Shown one piece after another: positions 51,102 to 60,731 of a DNA stretch of 64,000 nucleotides. A model generated the notes under the pieces. It ran no database searches. It was not told the DNA's origin and was given only the letters and a program-made list of their open reading frames with translations. Within the stretch, counting starts at the first letter, position 1, and the number at the start of each line of letters is the position of its first letter. The translations under genes were made by a program, and so were the position numbers. Source of the DNA: Primorskyibacter flagellatus (GTDB lineage Bacteria; Pseudomonadota; Alphaproteobacteria; Rhodobacterales; Rhodobacteraceae); NCBI RefSeq assembly GCF_900176485.1, contig NZ_FWYD01000020.1:1-64000 (forward strand), read 5' to 3'.

Positions 51102-52127
51102 TCAGGACTGGGAAATGGTATCGCGGCTTTCCTGCACTTGGGACGCGGCGGGCCGCCGCATGAGGGCCCGCATATCGTGAACGACCATCGTGGTCAGGAA
51201 GCCGGGCGTCACTTTGCGTTCGCGACGGGTGACAAGGCAGCGCAAATAATGCAGCCCACCGCCCAGAAGATGCATCGCGGTGGCACTGGCGGCATAGGCG
51301 CGGCCGTAATTCTTGGAAAAATAATGCCAGCGGCTGTCATACCAGTAAGAAGGCATGCGTCTCCACTCTTTCATCCCGGTGGAAACCGATCCGATATGGG
51401 TCACCTTGCTGGCGGGAAGGTAATCGGTCCTGTATCCGGCGCGTGCCGCGCGCAGGCAGAGGTCGGTTTCCTCGAAATAGAGAAAAAAGGTTTCGTCGAA
51501 GAGACCGATTTCATCCAGCACGCTTTGACGCATCATCATGCTCGCGCCGGCCAACCAGTCCACAGTCTGCGTCTGGGTCGGCGTCTTCACCGGCACCCGG
51601 TAATTTTTCAGAAACCGACTGACCGGGCCAAAGCGGACCGACCCCTCGAATTCGCTGGCGATCGAGGGAAAGCGAAAGCTCGTCAGATGGGTGTCGCCCT
51701 CGGGGCCGTGGATGTAGCTGCCGGCAAAGCCTGCCTTTGGCGTGGCCTCCAGGTGGTTTAGCAGAACGCGGATCGCGTCCGGGGCAGGGAAGGCATCGGA
51801 GTTCAGCACATAGACGTAATCAGGGGAGGATCCGTCCGGCAGCCCTGCGCGAATGCCGACGTTATTGCCGGCCCCGAAACCGCCATTGAGACCCGCCTGG
51901 ATCACCCGGACCCGGGCACCAGCATCCCAGCCCTCGCTGGCGACATGCGCCGAGATCGTCTCGAACGAGCCGTCCTGGCTGTCATTGTCGACGATGATGA
52001 TCCCGCCGGCGATGCCCTCCATCGCGATGCGCGCTGCGGCGACGGATTTCAGGGTCATTTCGGCGGTCTTGTAGTTCAGCACGATGGTCAGAACCGTCGG
52101 CGCTGAAGGGGCGGCAGGCGTCGTCAT
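51102..52127 (-). CDS. Glycosyltransferase family 2, between the PKS and NRPS genes
   Basis: 341 residues. GT-A transferase with VLTIVLNYKTAEMTLKSVAAA, IIIVDNDSQDGSFETI, VYVLNSDAFPAPDAI (DxD-like) and ASMMMRQSVLDEIGLFDETFFLYFEETDLCLRA, matching rhamnosyltransferase-like (RfbN/WbbL) proteins. It overlaps the PKS end by 4 bp (ATGA), and the NRPS begins 24 bp after it, so it is made together with both megasynthases. It probably glycosylates their product. A purely polysaccharide role cannot be ruled out. Confidence 0.82.
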   Translation of the reverse strand: MTTPAAPSAPTVLTIVLNYKTAEMTLKSVAAARIAMEGIAGGIIIVDNDSQDGSFETISAHVASEGWDAGARVRVIQAGLNGGFGAGNNVGIRAGLPDGSSPDYVYVLNSDAFPAPDAIRVLLNHLEATPKAGFAGSYIHGPEGDTHLTSFRFPSIASEFEGSVRFGPVSRFLKNYRVPVKTPTQTQTVDWLAGASMMMRQSVLDEIGLFDETFFLYFEETDLCLRAARAGYRTDYLPASKVTHIGSVSTGMKEWRRMPSYWYDSRWHYFSKNYGRAYAASATAMHLLGGGLHYLRCLVTRRERKVTPGFLTTMVVHDMRALMRRPAASQVQESRDTISQS

Positions 52128-55100
52128 TCGGCGGCTTCCTTGTAATGCGGCGCTGCCCCCGGTCGGGCGGTTGCCTCGGCCCGTTCCAGAACGCGTTTGA
52201 TCCGGTTTGCCAGAACCCGCACATTCGGTTCCAGCACCATGGAATCGTGATCGCCCGGCACTTCGAAAATCTCGATGTCAGGGACGTAGCGCGTCCAGTC
52301 ATTATCGGGGAACATGTAATGCTTGTGCTTGTCCACAAGCCGCCCCGGTGCCACTTCCCAGCGGGCCAGAAGCGGCGGACGGAAAAGCGTGAGCGGCGCG
52401 TCCGAAGACGTGACCTCGTAGCTGCCCACGCTTTGCAGGAAGGCAGCCTCGATCGCGGCGTCGTGGAATTGCGGACCCGTGTTGTCTTCCTCATCCGCCT
52501 CGCCGCGGCGCTTTTTCAGCTCCCACGCGATGCGGTTCTTCGCCCAGGTAGTGATATAGCCCAGCCCTTCCTCGCGGAAATTGAGCCAGTTGATCATGAT
52601 CCGGTCCCGACGCGTCAGAGGCGGGCGCACCGGCAGCGGGGTATCCAGCAGCACGATGGCGGCCACCTCCTCGCCCGCGTCCCGAAGCTGGCGCGCAATC
52701 TCGTAGGCGGTGATCCCGCCGCCAGAGAACCCGCCGACCATATAGGGGCCCTTGGGCTGGACCTGCCGCATCTCGGCGATATAGTCGCGCGCGGCCTCGG
52801 GAATGTTCCGGTGCGGGTCTTCATCGCCGTAAAGCCCGCGCGCCTGTAGCCCGTAGAAAGGCCGGTCCGTGCCCAGAAGATGCGCCAGATGCCGCAGGTT
52901 GAGAACATTTCCGAACATGCCCGCCACCAGGAAGAAGGGCGTGCGCGGCCCCCCTTCGCCGGAATGCATCGGCACCAGATGGGTGAACCGGCGTTCGGGC
53001 GTTGCGGTCTCCGCGGCAGAAGTAGCGCCCTCCTGCCCGGACTCCGCGACGACACCGCGTTCGGCGATCAGGGCTGCGACCTTGCGGATCGTGGGGGCCT
53101 CGAACAGGACCGAAATCGGGAATTCCACGTTCCATATCTTGCGGATCTGCGCAAACAGCCGCACCGCGATCAGGGAATGCCCGCCAAGATCGAAGAAACT
53201 GTCCTCTGCCCCGATCTGCTCGACACCCAGAAGCTCGCGCCAGAAACCGGCAAGCGTGGTCTCGATTGCGCCTTCGGGTTCGACATAATCACTGTCGAGA
53301 TCCGGGCGCTCGAAGGTCTGGCCACCGCCGCCGGTCTGTTCGGTCACGCCTGTCTGCGCGATAAGGTCGGGCAGGTTCAGTGAACTGACGATGACCTGCG
53401 GCGCGTCAAGCGCCAATGCGCGCAGGAACAGATCGCCCCCCTCTTCGGCGCGTATGCCCTGAGAAAGATTGTGGCGCAGCCGTTCCTCGGCAGGCGAAAG
53501 CGGGCGTGGCGCCTCTGACGTTGTGGCGGCCCCGGCCTGTGCGGCCTCGGGCGCGGTGGCAAACCCTGCGCTGCTTTCCATGCGGCGGATCGAAAAGCCG
53601 GCGATCTCGACGCAGACCTCGCCTTCGGGGGTGGCGAGGGTGATGTCGAAACTGGCGATCTCGCCATCTGCGCGGTTTTCGTCCGCGTTGCGCACCCAGC
53701 TCAGTACCCGAGGGGGCAGATCGCGGTAGACCCGTACCGATCGATAGGACACCGGCACCCAAAGATGGGAGGGGGTATAGCCTTCGATCAACTCCATCGC
53801 CCAGCCGGTGGCCAGATCCATCAGCCCCGGATGCAGCCGGTAGCCTGCTTCCGGGTCAGCCTGGGCCGCCTCTGGCAAGGCCAGTTCGGCAAGCCCTTCG
53901 CCTGTCCCCAGCGCTGTTGATTGCAGCACCCGCCAGCGCGGGCCGAATTTCAGATGCGCCTCTTGTGCGCCGCGGATCCATCCCCCCGGAGTCGCCTGTT
54001 TGGGGGCGCCGCAGCGCGCCGCAATGGCGGCGGGATCAATCGGTGCGGGTGCTGCCATGGGCAGAAGCGACAGGCTGGCCTGTGCGTTCATCTCGCGCGC
54101 GCCTTCCGGGCCGCTTTCGATCACCATGTCATAGCCGGTGCGGCTGCGCGGCAGGCGCAGATGCACCTCGCGCGTTTCGGCATCGCTCACCGCAAGCGGG
54201 CGCAGGAAATAGAGATCGCGAATCTCGAAGGCCGCAGTTTCCCCTTGCGCCGCGAGCGCCTCGGCGGCCAGTTCCAGATAGCCCGTCCCCGGCAAAAGCG
54301 CATCTCCTGCCCCGGTGCGGTGGTCCCCCAGCACCCAGCGATCGGCCACGCTATACTGTGCAGTGAACAGCCGGTTGCCATCCGCGTCGAAGGTCTTGTC
54401 ATCCAGAAGGGGCACTTCGGCGGGCAGCACAGGCGCTGCGTCGCGCGCACCGGTGCGGGTGGCCATGGCGTCGGCGGCCATGCCGGTATCGGACCAGATG
54501 CCCCAGCCCGTGGCCAGGACCTTTGTCTTGCCGCCCGCGCGGGATTTCGCATAGGCGTTGAGATATTCGTTGGCCGCCACGTAATCCACCTGTCCCGCAG
54601 GTGCTGTGGCGGTGGAGCTGGAGGAGAACAGCACCAGCCAGTCGAGCGTGCCGTCGGGGAAGACCTCTTCGAGCACCTTGGTGCCATGCAGCTTGGGGGC
54701 GAACACATCCTCGATCTCGGTCATGCTCTTGGTCTGGATCAAACCGTCCTCAATCACGCCCGCGGCATGGATGACCCCGTTCACCGGGCCAAGGCGGGTT
54801 TCGACCTCGGTGCGCAGCTCGCGCATGTCCTCGACATTGCTCACGTCGCCTGCAAGGCACAACACCTCGCCGCCTGCGGCCTCAAGCGCGCGCACGGTCG
54901 AAATCCGGCGTTCCAGCGGTTCGCCCGGTGCTGTATTCTCCAGCAATTGGTCCCAGTCGGTGCGGTCAGGCAGGCCCGAGCGCGAGACCAGCACGATGCG
55001 CGCGCCCACCTCGTCGATCAGGCGCCGGGCCAGCGTCAGTCCGATGCCGCCAAATCCACCGGTGATCAGGTAGATCCCGCGGTCTTTCAGCATCGGTTGC

Positions 55101-58100
55101 GCGGCCTCGGGGGCGGGCAGGGGCTGCGCCCGATAGCTCATTTCAAATCGTTTCGGACCACGCAGCGCCGCGGTAAGGGCCGCAGGTGGCGCAAGGATCT
55201 CTTCCAGCACCGGCGTGACAAAGCCGGACAGATCCACCTTTGCCCGCGCGCCGCGCCCCTTGGCCTGCGGCAGATCAAGGTCCAGCGTGGAAACGGTGAC
55301 ATTGGGGAATTCGCGCCCGATGACACGGGCCGGACCGACCAGGGTCGCCTTTTCGGGATAGGGCAGCGCCTCGTCCGTCACCTGCGCCGCGCCCGAGCTT
55401 AGCACCGTCAGGTGCATCGGATGGCTCAGCCCTTCGTCGCCCATGGCCTGCATCAGGAAGAGCAGACTGAAGAACCCCTGTTCCAGATTGCGGTGAAAGA
55501 AGCTTGATCCGGGGCGGAAGCTTTCGCGCGAGGTGGCCAGCCAGCCATGCAGGATGCGGGTGGGAAGGATCTCGCGTGCGACCAGATCGGCGATCAACGC
55601 ATCATAGCTGTCGCGGCCGCGTTCGGGCGACAGGATATAGCCGGTCTCGCCGTCGCGGGCGAAGGTGTCGCCCGAGCGCACGGTCAGCACCGTGTGGCCC
55701 GCGTCCCGAAGTCGCGTGGCAACCTGATCGGTCAGCCCCGCTTCGTCGGCGAAGACCAACCAGGTTTCCGGCGTGATTGCGGAAAGATCGCCCGTCACAT
55801 CGATATCACAAGCGGCATAGGAGGGACGCCACGCCGGACGCCAGCCCCAGTGATCGGGATCCTCGTCGCGCATCAGCCACTGGCTGGTGGTGTCGGTCTG
55901 CGTCTTGGTCGCCGGTTCGATGAAATAAGCGCTTTTCTGGAACGCATAGGTTGGCAGCGGCACCCGCAGACGCCGGGCCTCGCCCCAGTATTGCGACCAG
56001 TCAAAATCACCGCCAAGCGCCCAGACCCGGCCCAGCATGGCCAGGAAATAGGCGTCATCGGCGGTATTGTCGTCGGGATGGCGCAGCGAGCCGATGACCT
56101 GGTTGGCGTCCACATCCGAGTGCTGGCCCGCCAGTGAGGACATCGCTTTGCCCGGTCCCACCTCGATGAAGATGCGGTTCTTGTCGGCCAGCGTGCCGAT
56201 GCAATCGGCAAAATGCACGGTGCCGCGCAGATGGCTGACCCAATATTCGGGATCGACCGCCTGTTCGGGCGTGATCATCTGCCCGCTGCGGTTGGAGGTG
56301 AAGGGGATTTGCGGCGCGTTTAGCGGGATCTGTCGCAGGTAATCGCCGAATTCCTTCAGGATCGGTTCCAGCATCCGCGAATGTGCGGCAATGTCGATCT
56401 GGATGCGCTGGCAGTCGATGTCGCGCGTGTTCAGCTCTGCCTCGAGCCGGTCAAGCGCCGCCTGCGGCCCGGTGGCCACGGACAGACCCGGCGCGTTGAC
56501 AGCCCCCAGATCCAGATCCTCGCCCAAAAGCGGGGTCAGTTCCTCGGCCGAAAGTGCCACGGACAGCATGCCGCCGGCAGGCACCGTGTCGAACAGCCGT
56601 CCGCGCAGATGCACCAGCCCGATGCAATCCTCAAAGGACATCACGCCCGCCACGCAGGCGGCGGTATTCTCGCCCATGGAGTGACCAACCAGGGCTGTGG
56701 GCTGCACCCCCCAGCTCATCCAGAGCTGCGCCAGCGCGTATTCGCAGATCATGATCAGCGGCAGTTGTACCGAAGGTTTCTGCAGTCGCGCATTGGCCGC
56801 GTTTTCCGTGCCTTTCTCGGGCAGCCAGAGCGCGCGAATGTCGTAATCAAGTTGGGGCGCGAGAATTTCCAGCCCCCGGTCCACCCATTCGGCGAAGACC
56901 GGCTCGGTTTCATACAGGTCGCGCGCCATGCCGGCATATTGCGCCCCGCCGCCGGGGAACATGAACACCGTATCGGGCCGGTCGAGCGCCACATGGGAGA
57001 AAACCCGGCGAGGATCGTTCTCTTCCAGCAGCGCAGCAGCCTCTTCAGGGGTTTCCGCCACGGCCACGCGTCTGCGTTCAAACGCATGGCGGCCTTCCTT
57101 CAGGGTCCAGGTCACATCGGACAGGTCCTGATCGGGATGCGCGCGCAGATGTGCGGCAAGATTGGCGGCGTTGCCTTCCAGCGCAGCCTTGGACCGTGCC
57201 GACACCGTCAAAAGCTGGAACGGCCAGTCAGAGGGTTCGGAAGCCGCGCGTTCGGGGGCTTCCTCCAGGACCGCATGGGCATTGGTGCCGCCCACGCCCA
57301 GCGAGTTGATGCCGGCACGGCGCGGGCCCTTGTGGCTTGTCCAGTCCGACAGCCGGTCGTTCACGCGGAAGGGGGAGTGTTCGAAATCGATGGCGGGATT
57401 GGGGGCCTCGTAGCCCAGCGAAGGCGGGATCTGCCGGTGATGCAGCGCCAGCGAGGTCTTGATGAGGCTGGCCACGCCCGCCGCGGTATCCAAATGCCCG
57501 ATATTGGTCTTGACCGAACCCAGCTTGCAAAAGCCGGTCTCCTCGGTGGTCTCGGAAAAGGCCTGAGTCAGGGCGGCAACCTCGATCGGGTCGCCCAGGT
57601 AGGTGCCGGTGCCGTGGCATTCCACGTAATCGATCGTGTCGGCGCTTACATCCGCCATTTGCAGCGCTTCTGCTATGGCGCCTGCCTGGCCGTCGACGGA
57701 TGGGGCAAGATAGCCCGCCTTGGCCGCCCCGTCATTGTTGATCGCCGTGCCCTTGATGACCGCCCAGATGTGATCGCCGTCGCGGATCGCATCCTCCAGC
57801 CTGCGCAGCACCACCGCCCCCGCGCCAGAGCCGAAAACCGTGCCTTGCGCGCGGTGGTCAAAGGCGTGACAATGCCCGTCGGGCGACAGCACTTCGCCCT
57901 CCTTGTAGAGATAGCCACGGTTCTGGGGCAGCTCGATCGTCACCCCGCCGGCGATGGCGGTGTCACACTCGCCGGTCATGAGCGCCTGGCAGGCGTAATG
58001 GGTTGCGACCAGTGAGGTCGAGCAGGCCGTCTGCACGTTCACGCTGGGCCCGGTCATGTCGAAGATATGGCTGACCCGGGTGGCAAGAAAATCCTTGTCA

Positions 58101-58573
58101 TTGCCGGTATGGCGCAGCAGGAACATGCCCACATCATCGACAAGATCGCGGTTCGAGCAGATGTTGAAATAGAAATAGCTGCCCATGCCGCAGCCGGCAT
58201 AGACCCCGATCGGGCCAGCGGCTTTCTTCGGCGGATGGCCGGCGTTTTCCAGCGCCTCCCAGGCAACCTCCAGAAACTGGCGGTGCTGCGGATCCATGAT
58301 TGCGGCTTCCTTGGGCGACATGCCGAAGAACTCGGCATCGAATGTCTCGAACCTGTCGAGCGGTGCGGCTGCAGGCACGTAGTCGGGCCGTTCCAGAAGA
58401 TGCGGCTGCTCGCCTGCGGCAAGCAACTCCTCGCGGCTGTAGTGGCGGATGGATTCAATGCCGTCGCGAAGATTGGTCCAGTAAGCTTCAGGCCCATCCG
58501 CGCCCGGCAGGTGCGCGGCCAATCCTATGATCGCAATATCCGTTCCCGGCGAAGATGGAAAATGGGTGTTCAT
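52124..58573 (-). CDS. Type I polyketide synthase (KS-AT-KR-DH-ACP-TE)
   Basis: 2149 residues, one module. KS (about 10-440) with QTACSTSL (Cys184), CHGTGTYLGDP and KTNIGHLDTAAG. AT (about 530-860) with GHSMGENTAAC. KR (about 1170-1360) with ITGGFGGIGLTLARRL and the SSSS/VDYVAANEYLN pair. DH (about 1400-1690) with DHRTGAGDALLPGTGY and HPGLMDL. ACP with DLGGHSLIA (Ser about 1796). TE (about 1850-2120) with GGFSGGGITAYEIA and GDHDSM. The KR precedes the DH in the primary sequence. All catalytic residues seen look intact. It is the first gene of the operon. The product is not known. Confidence 0.9.
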   Translation of the reverse strand: MNTHFPSSPGTDIAIIGLAAHLPGADGPEAYWTNLRDGIESIRHYSREELLAAGEQPHLLERPDYVPAAAPLDRFETFDAEFFGMSPKEAAIMDPQHRQFLEVAWEALENAGHPPKKAAGPIGVYAGCGMGSYFYFNICSNRDLVDDVGMFLLRHTGNDKDFLATRVSHIFDMTGPSVNVQTACSTSLVATHYACQALMTGECDTAIAGGVTIELPQNRGYLYKEGEVLSPDGHCHAFDHRAQGTVFGSGAGAVVLRRLEDAIRDGDHIWAVIKGTAINNDGAAKAGYLAPSVDGQAGAIAEALQMADVSADTIDYVECHGTGTYLGDPIEVAALTQAFSETTEETGFCKLGSVKTNIGHLDTAAGVASLIKTSLALHHRQIPPSLGYEAPNPAIDFEHSPFRVNDRLSDWTSHKGPRRAGINSLGVGGTNAHAVLEEAPERAASEPSDWPFQLLTVSARSKAALEGNAANLAAHLRAHPDQDLSDVTWTLKEGRHAFERRRVAVAETPEEAAALLEENDPRRVFSHVALDRPDTVFMFPGGGAQYAGMARDLYETEPVFAEWVDRGLEILAPQLDYDIRALWLPEKGTENAANARLQKPSVQLPLIMICEYALAQLWMSWGVQPTALVGHSMGENTAACVAGVMSFEDCIGLVHLRGRLFDTVPAGGMLSVALSAEELTPLLGEDLDLGAVNAPGLSVATGPQAALDRLEAELNTRDIDCQRIQIDIAAHSRMLEPILKEFGDYLRQIPLNAPQIPFTSNRSGQMITPEQAVDPEYWVSHLRGTVHFADCIGTLADKNRIFIEVGPGKAMSSLAGQHSDVDANQVIGSLRHPDDNTADDAYFLAMLGRVWALGGDFDWSQYWGEARRLRVPLPTYAFQKSAYFIEPATKTQTDTTSQWLMRDEDPDHWGWRPAWRPSYAACDIDVTGDLSAITPETWLVFADEAGLTDQVATRLRDAGHTVLTVRSGDTFARDGETGYILSPERGRDSYDALIADLVAREILPTRILHGWLATSRESFRPGSSFFHRNLEQGFFSLLFLMQAMGDEGLSHPMHLTVLSSGAAQVTDEALPYPEKATLVGPARVIGREFPNVTVSTLDLDLPQAKGRGARAKVDLSGFVTPVLEEILAPPAALTAALRGPKRFEMSYRAQPLPAPEAAQPMLKDRGIYLITGGFGGIGLTLARRLIDEVGARIVLVSRSGLPDRTDWDQLLENTAPGEPLERRISTVRALEAAGGEVLCLAGDVSNVEDMRELRTEVETRLGPVNGVIHAAGVIEDGLIQTKSMTEIEDVFAPKLHGTKVLEEVFPDGTLDWLVLFSSSSTATAPAGQVDYVAANEYLNAYAKSRAGGKTKVLATGWGIWSDTGMAADAMATRTGARDAAPVLPAEVPLLDDKTFDADGNRLFTAQYSVADRWVLGDHRTGAGDALLPGTGYLELAAEALAAQGETAAFEIRDLYFLRPLAVSDAETREVHLRLPRSRTGYDMVIESGPEGAREMNAQASLSLLPMAAPAPIDPAAIAARCGAPKQATPGGWIRGAQEAHLKFGPRWRVLQSTALGTGEGLAELALPEAAQADPEAGYRLHPGLMDLATGWAMELIEGYTPSHLWVPVSYRSVRVYRDLPPRVLSWVRNADENRADGEIASFDITLATPEGEVCVEIAGFSIRRMESSAGFATAPEAAQAGAATTSEAPRPLSPAEERLRHNLSQGIRAEEGGDLFLRALALDAPQVIVSSLNLPDLIAQTGVTEQTGGGGQTFERPDLDSDYVEPEGAIETTLAGFWRELLGVEQIGAEDSFFDLGGHSLIAVRLFAQIRKIWNVEFPISVLFEAPTIRKVAALIAERGVVAESGQEGATSAAETATPERRFTHLVPMHSGEGGPRTPFFLVAGMFGNVLNLRHLAHLLGTDRPFYGLQARGLYGDEDPHRNIPEAARDYIAEMRQVQPKGPYMVGGFSGGGITAYEIARQLRDAGEEVAAIVLLDTPLPVRPPLTRRDRIMINWLNFREEGLGYITTWAKNRIAWELKKRRGEADEEDNTGPQFHDAAIEAAFLQSVGSYEVTSSDAPLTLFRPPLLARWEVAPGRLVDKHKHYMFPDNDWTRYVPDIEIFEVPGDHDSMVLEPNVRVLANRIKRVLERAEATARPGAAPHYKEAAE

Positions 58574-59037
58574 AAAAGATACCTGTATCCTAGGCCGCTA
58601 AACATCACATTCGATTAGCATATAATGCGATGTGCCAGAAGTGCCTGCCCATATTGCGGCATGGTTACTGCTACGGACGTGCTCAGTCGCTAAATTTTCA
58701 TCCTGCCGAAACCAGGTCTAGAGTTGCGAAAGATAAACTAACTTCAACTTTAAGTTGTTTTGAGGCGGCGGGCTTTACGTCGATCCTCTCGTCTTTTCTA
58801 TTGTCTTGCCCGTTGACAAAGATTTATCCAGCCGAACCGCACTTTCAATGATTTAGGCCTCGTTCGTGGAGTGAAGGTTTCAGTTTTGGAGAAGAAAACG
58901 TTGGCATCTCCGAACCATACTAACGCCATAAATCAATTACCCCGGCGTGACTCTGTTGTACAAACCGGCTGATGTTCGAGGCTCCCTTTTCCCAGACGAT
59001 GGTGTTCCTTTGTTCTCCCACCATGGCTTGGCCGCTT
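58574..59037. promoter_or_regulatory. Upstream region of the PKS operon
   Basis: These 464 bp hold no supported gene and should contain the promoter of the leftward operon. A 12-bp palindrome GATAC-CT-GTATC (58578-58589) lies 5 bp before the start codon and may overlap the ribosome-binding site. AT-rich sequence (near 58605-58632) on the minus strand could hold a -10 element. A short frame on the plus strand (58630-58851) is not convincing. Confidence 0.4.
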
Positions 59038-59207
59038 TTAAAGGGCGGTGATCATCGCCGGGTTCATGGGCGTAGTGTCGCAAATGGCGACGGCGGTTTC
59101 TAGTGTCATTTAGCACCGTGTGATCGTCCACTCGTCGTTCTGTTCCAGCATGAGGGTGCCGACCAGACGGGTGACGGCGGCCTCGTTTGGAAAAATCCTC
59201 ACGACCT
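59038..59207 (-). pseudogene. IS256-family transposase, decayed C-terminus
   Basis: The minus-strand frame reads VVRIFPNEAAVTRLVG, TLMLEQNDEWTITRC, then a stop (59110-59112), then MTLETAVAICDTTPMNP to the next stop (59038-59040). IS256/mutator transposases typically end 'IFPNEAAxTRLVG...LEQNDEW...RYMTLE'. The in-frame stop replaces the conserved Tyr region, so only a relic remains. Confidence 0.72.
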
Positions 59208-59246
59208 CGGGTAATCCCCCATTTTAATGGGGACCAGCCGTAGAAT

Positions 59247-59414
59247 TCATGCGGCTGTTTTCAGTTTCATCGCGGGTGTCATTCCGCCGATGCCCATATT
59301 GGGTCGCTCGTTGTTGTAAGTCCAGAGCCATTCAGTTGCCTGGTCTTGCGCCTCCTCAATCGTTTCAAAGATTGTATTGCCCCAGCCATTTGCCGCGAAC
59401 GTAAACATCCGGTG
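59247..59414 (-). pseudogene. IS3-family (IS407-like) transposase, C-terminal relic
   Basis: The frame reads TIFETIEEAQDQATEWLW, then TYNNERPNMGIGGMTPAMK and ends KLKTAA at a TGA (59247-59249). This is the conserved C-terminus of IS407/IS511-group OrfB. The gene has no upstream catalytic part here. Confidence 0.8.
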
Positions 59415-59564
59415 ACGACCGTAGCGAGGTCAGAGCGCGCTTTCACTGAGAACGGCGGTGCGAAAGTCGGCCACGGTAGCGGCGGGATGAGCCTGCTGCG
59501 GGCGGCGTAAAAGTCGTCCACCTTTACCCTTTCTGGCGACAGGGAGGGCGGGAGGATTTTCACC

Positions 59565-60009
59565 GTGGATTTGTATCGGAAAGTTCGGCTGGCCTGTGCT
59601 GAGGGCATGAGCCAGCGAGAAGCGGCGCGGCATTTCAACATCTCGCGCGACAGCGTAGCCAAGATGATGGCGTTCTCGGTTCCGCCTGGATATCGACGAA
59701 CGTCGCCTGCTGCGGCTGCAAAAGCAGTTGGCCAGCGTCAAGCTGCTCATCATTGACGAGCTGGGCTTCGTGCCGCTCCCCAAGGCCGGTGCGGAGCTCT
59801 TGTTCGAGCTGATCTCGCAGCGCTATGAGCGCGGCGCCACGCTGATCACCAGCAACCTGCCGTTCGACGAATGGACCAAAACCTTCGGCACCGAACGGCT
59901 GACCGGCGCTCTCCTCGACCGCCTGACCCATCACGTCAGCATTCTCGAAATGAACGGTGAGAGTTACAGGCTTGCCCAAAGCCGCGCCCGGAAAGAAGCC
60001 GACACCTGA
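59565..60009 (+). pseudogene. IS21-family remnant: IstA start joined to IstB end
   Basis: From a GTG at 59565 the frame reads VDLYRKVRLACAEGMSQREAARHFNISRDSVAKM, as in IstA N-termini. It is followed directly by the IstB end: in another frame, RRLLRLQKQLASVKLLIIDELGFVPLPKAG, then LITSNLPFDEWTKTFG and SILEMNGESYRLAQSRA up to the stop at 60009. The IstA integrase core and the IstB Walker A region are missing, so an internal deletion fused the two genes. Confidence 0.82.
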
Positions 60010-60138
60010 TCATCCGTCACAGAATTGGCCCTGCGGGCCAATGCGCCATGGCACGCGCCAGCTATCTGGAGAGCGCGCGCGCCATGGCGCTTGGCACCCC
60101 GCCACTGGCTTGGTTTTACGCCGCCGCGTGGCAGGTTT

Positions 60139-60273
60139 TTACTCCGCCGTTGACACGGCATCGAGGCTCGCCAGCTCGTCATTGATGATCCGACGGATCA
60201 ACCGCAGCGGATGACGCTCCTCAAGATCAACATAGCTGAACAGCGACCCGCTCGCCTTGTCCGTCCCGCGCAT
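60139..60273 (-). pseudogene. IS5/IS1182-type transposase, N-terminal fragment
   Basis: From the ATG at 60273 the minus-strand frame reads MRGTDKASGSLFSYVDLEER, then HPLRLIRRIINDELASLDA to a TAA at 60139-60141. This is the typical opening of IS1182-like transposases. Sequence upstream (60300-60357 on this strand) contains GGCTGCTGAAGAAGTCGGCC, a probable element end. The rest of the gene is deleted. Confidence 0.75.
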
Positions 60274-60356
60274 CGCCACCTCCCGCCGCCACTGCCGTGA
60301 CGAAGGTGAATCATGTTCTCGAAACCGTGTCGAGGGCCGACTTCTTCAGCAGCCTG

Positions 60357-60731
60357 TTAACGATATACCCAGTTTCGGGACGCCAGATAGGTGCTTATTG
60401 TGACGCAAGCCATGACAATGAGTTGCGCCGGGATCAAGGGTAGGCCCCATTGATCCACGACCACAAACATCGCGCTCGAGTTTGCGATCAAGGCCGTGCC
60501 CTGCATCGTAACATAGCGGACCAACTGAGTGCCGGTTAGCCTCTTGGCCTTAAAGGTAAACAGCCCCTGCGCTAAAAAGTTGAACACCATCGCCATGCCA
60601 TAACACAGCGCAGTCAGCAGGATAGTTGACGAGATGACTGGGCCCAACAGGATCAACAAAACAAAGTAACCGCCGGTCGAGGCGATGCCGATCAGACCAA
60701 ACCGTAGGGTACGATTAATCTCTTTATTCAT
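60357..60731 (-). CDS. GtrA-family membrane protein
   Basis: 124 residues with four predicted membrane segments. It starts NRTLRFGLIGIASTGGYFVLLI and ends YLASRNWVYR, with the conserved N-x-W/F near the C-terminus typical of GtrA. GtrA proteins are thought to flip undecaprenyl-phosphate-linked sugars. Here it ends a leftward operon with a GtrB-like GT2 and a large membrane glycosyltransferase. Its start overlaps the previous gene by 4 bp. Confidence 0.85.
   Translation of the reverse strand: MNKEINRTLRFGLIGIASTGGYFVLLILLGPVISSTILLTALCYGMAMVFNFLAQGLFTFKAKRLTGTQLVRYVTMQGTALIANSSAMFVVVDQWGLPLIPAQLIVMACVTISTYLASRNWVYR

Noticed and set aside
56381-58015. 544-codon plus-strand frame opposite the PKS KS-AT region.
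   Set aside because: It is antisense to conserved catalytic motifs of the PKS and lacks domain similarity.
58578-58589. GATACCTGTATC palindrome as a lux-box-like operator of the PKS operon.
   Set aside because: It is only 12 bp, does not match known lux-box patterns, and lies in the position of the ribosome-binding site. It is kept only as a note in the upstream region.
58630-58851. 73-codon frame on the plus strand upstream of the PKS gene.
   Set aside because: No ribosome-binding site or family resemblance; composition looks random.
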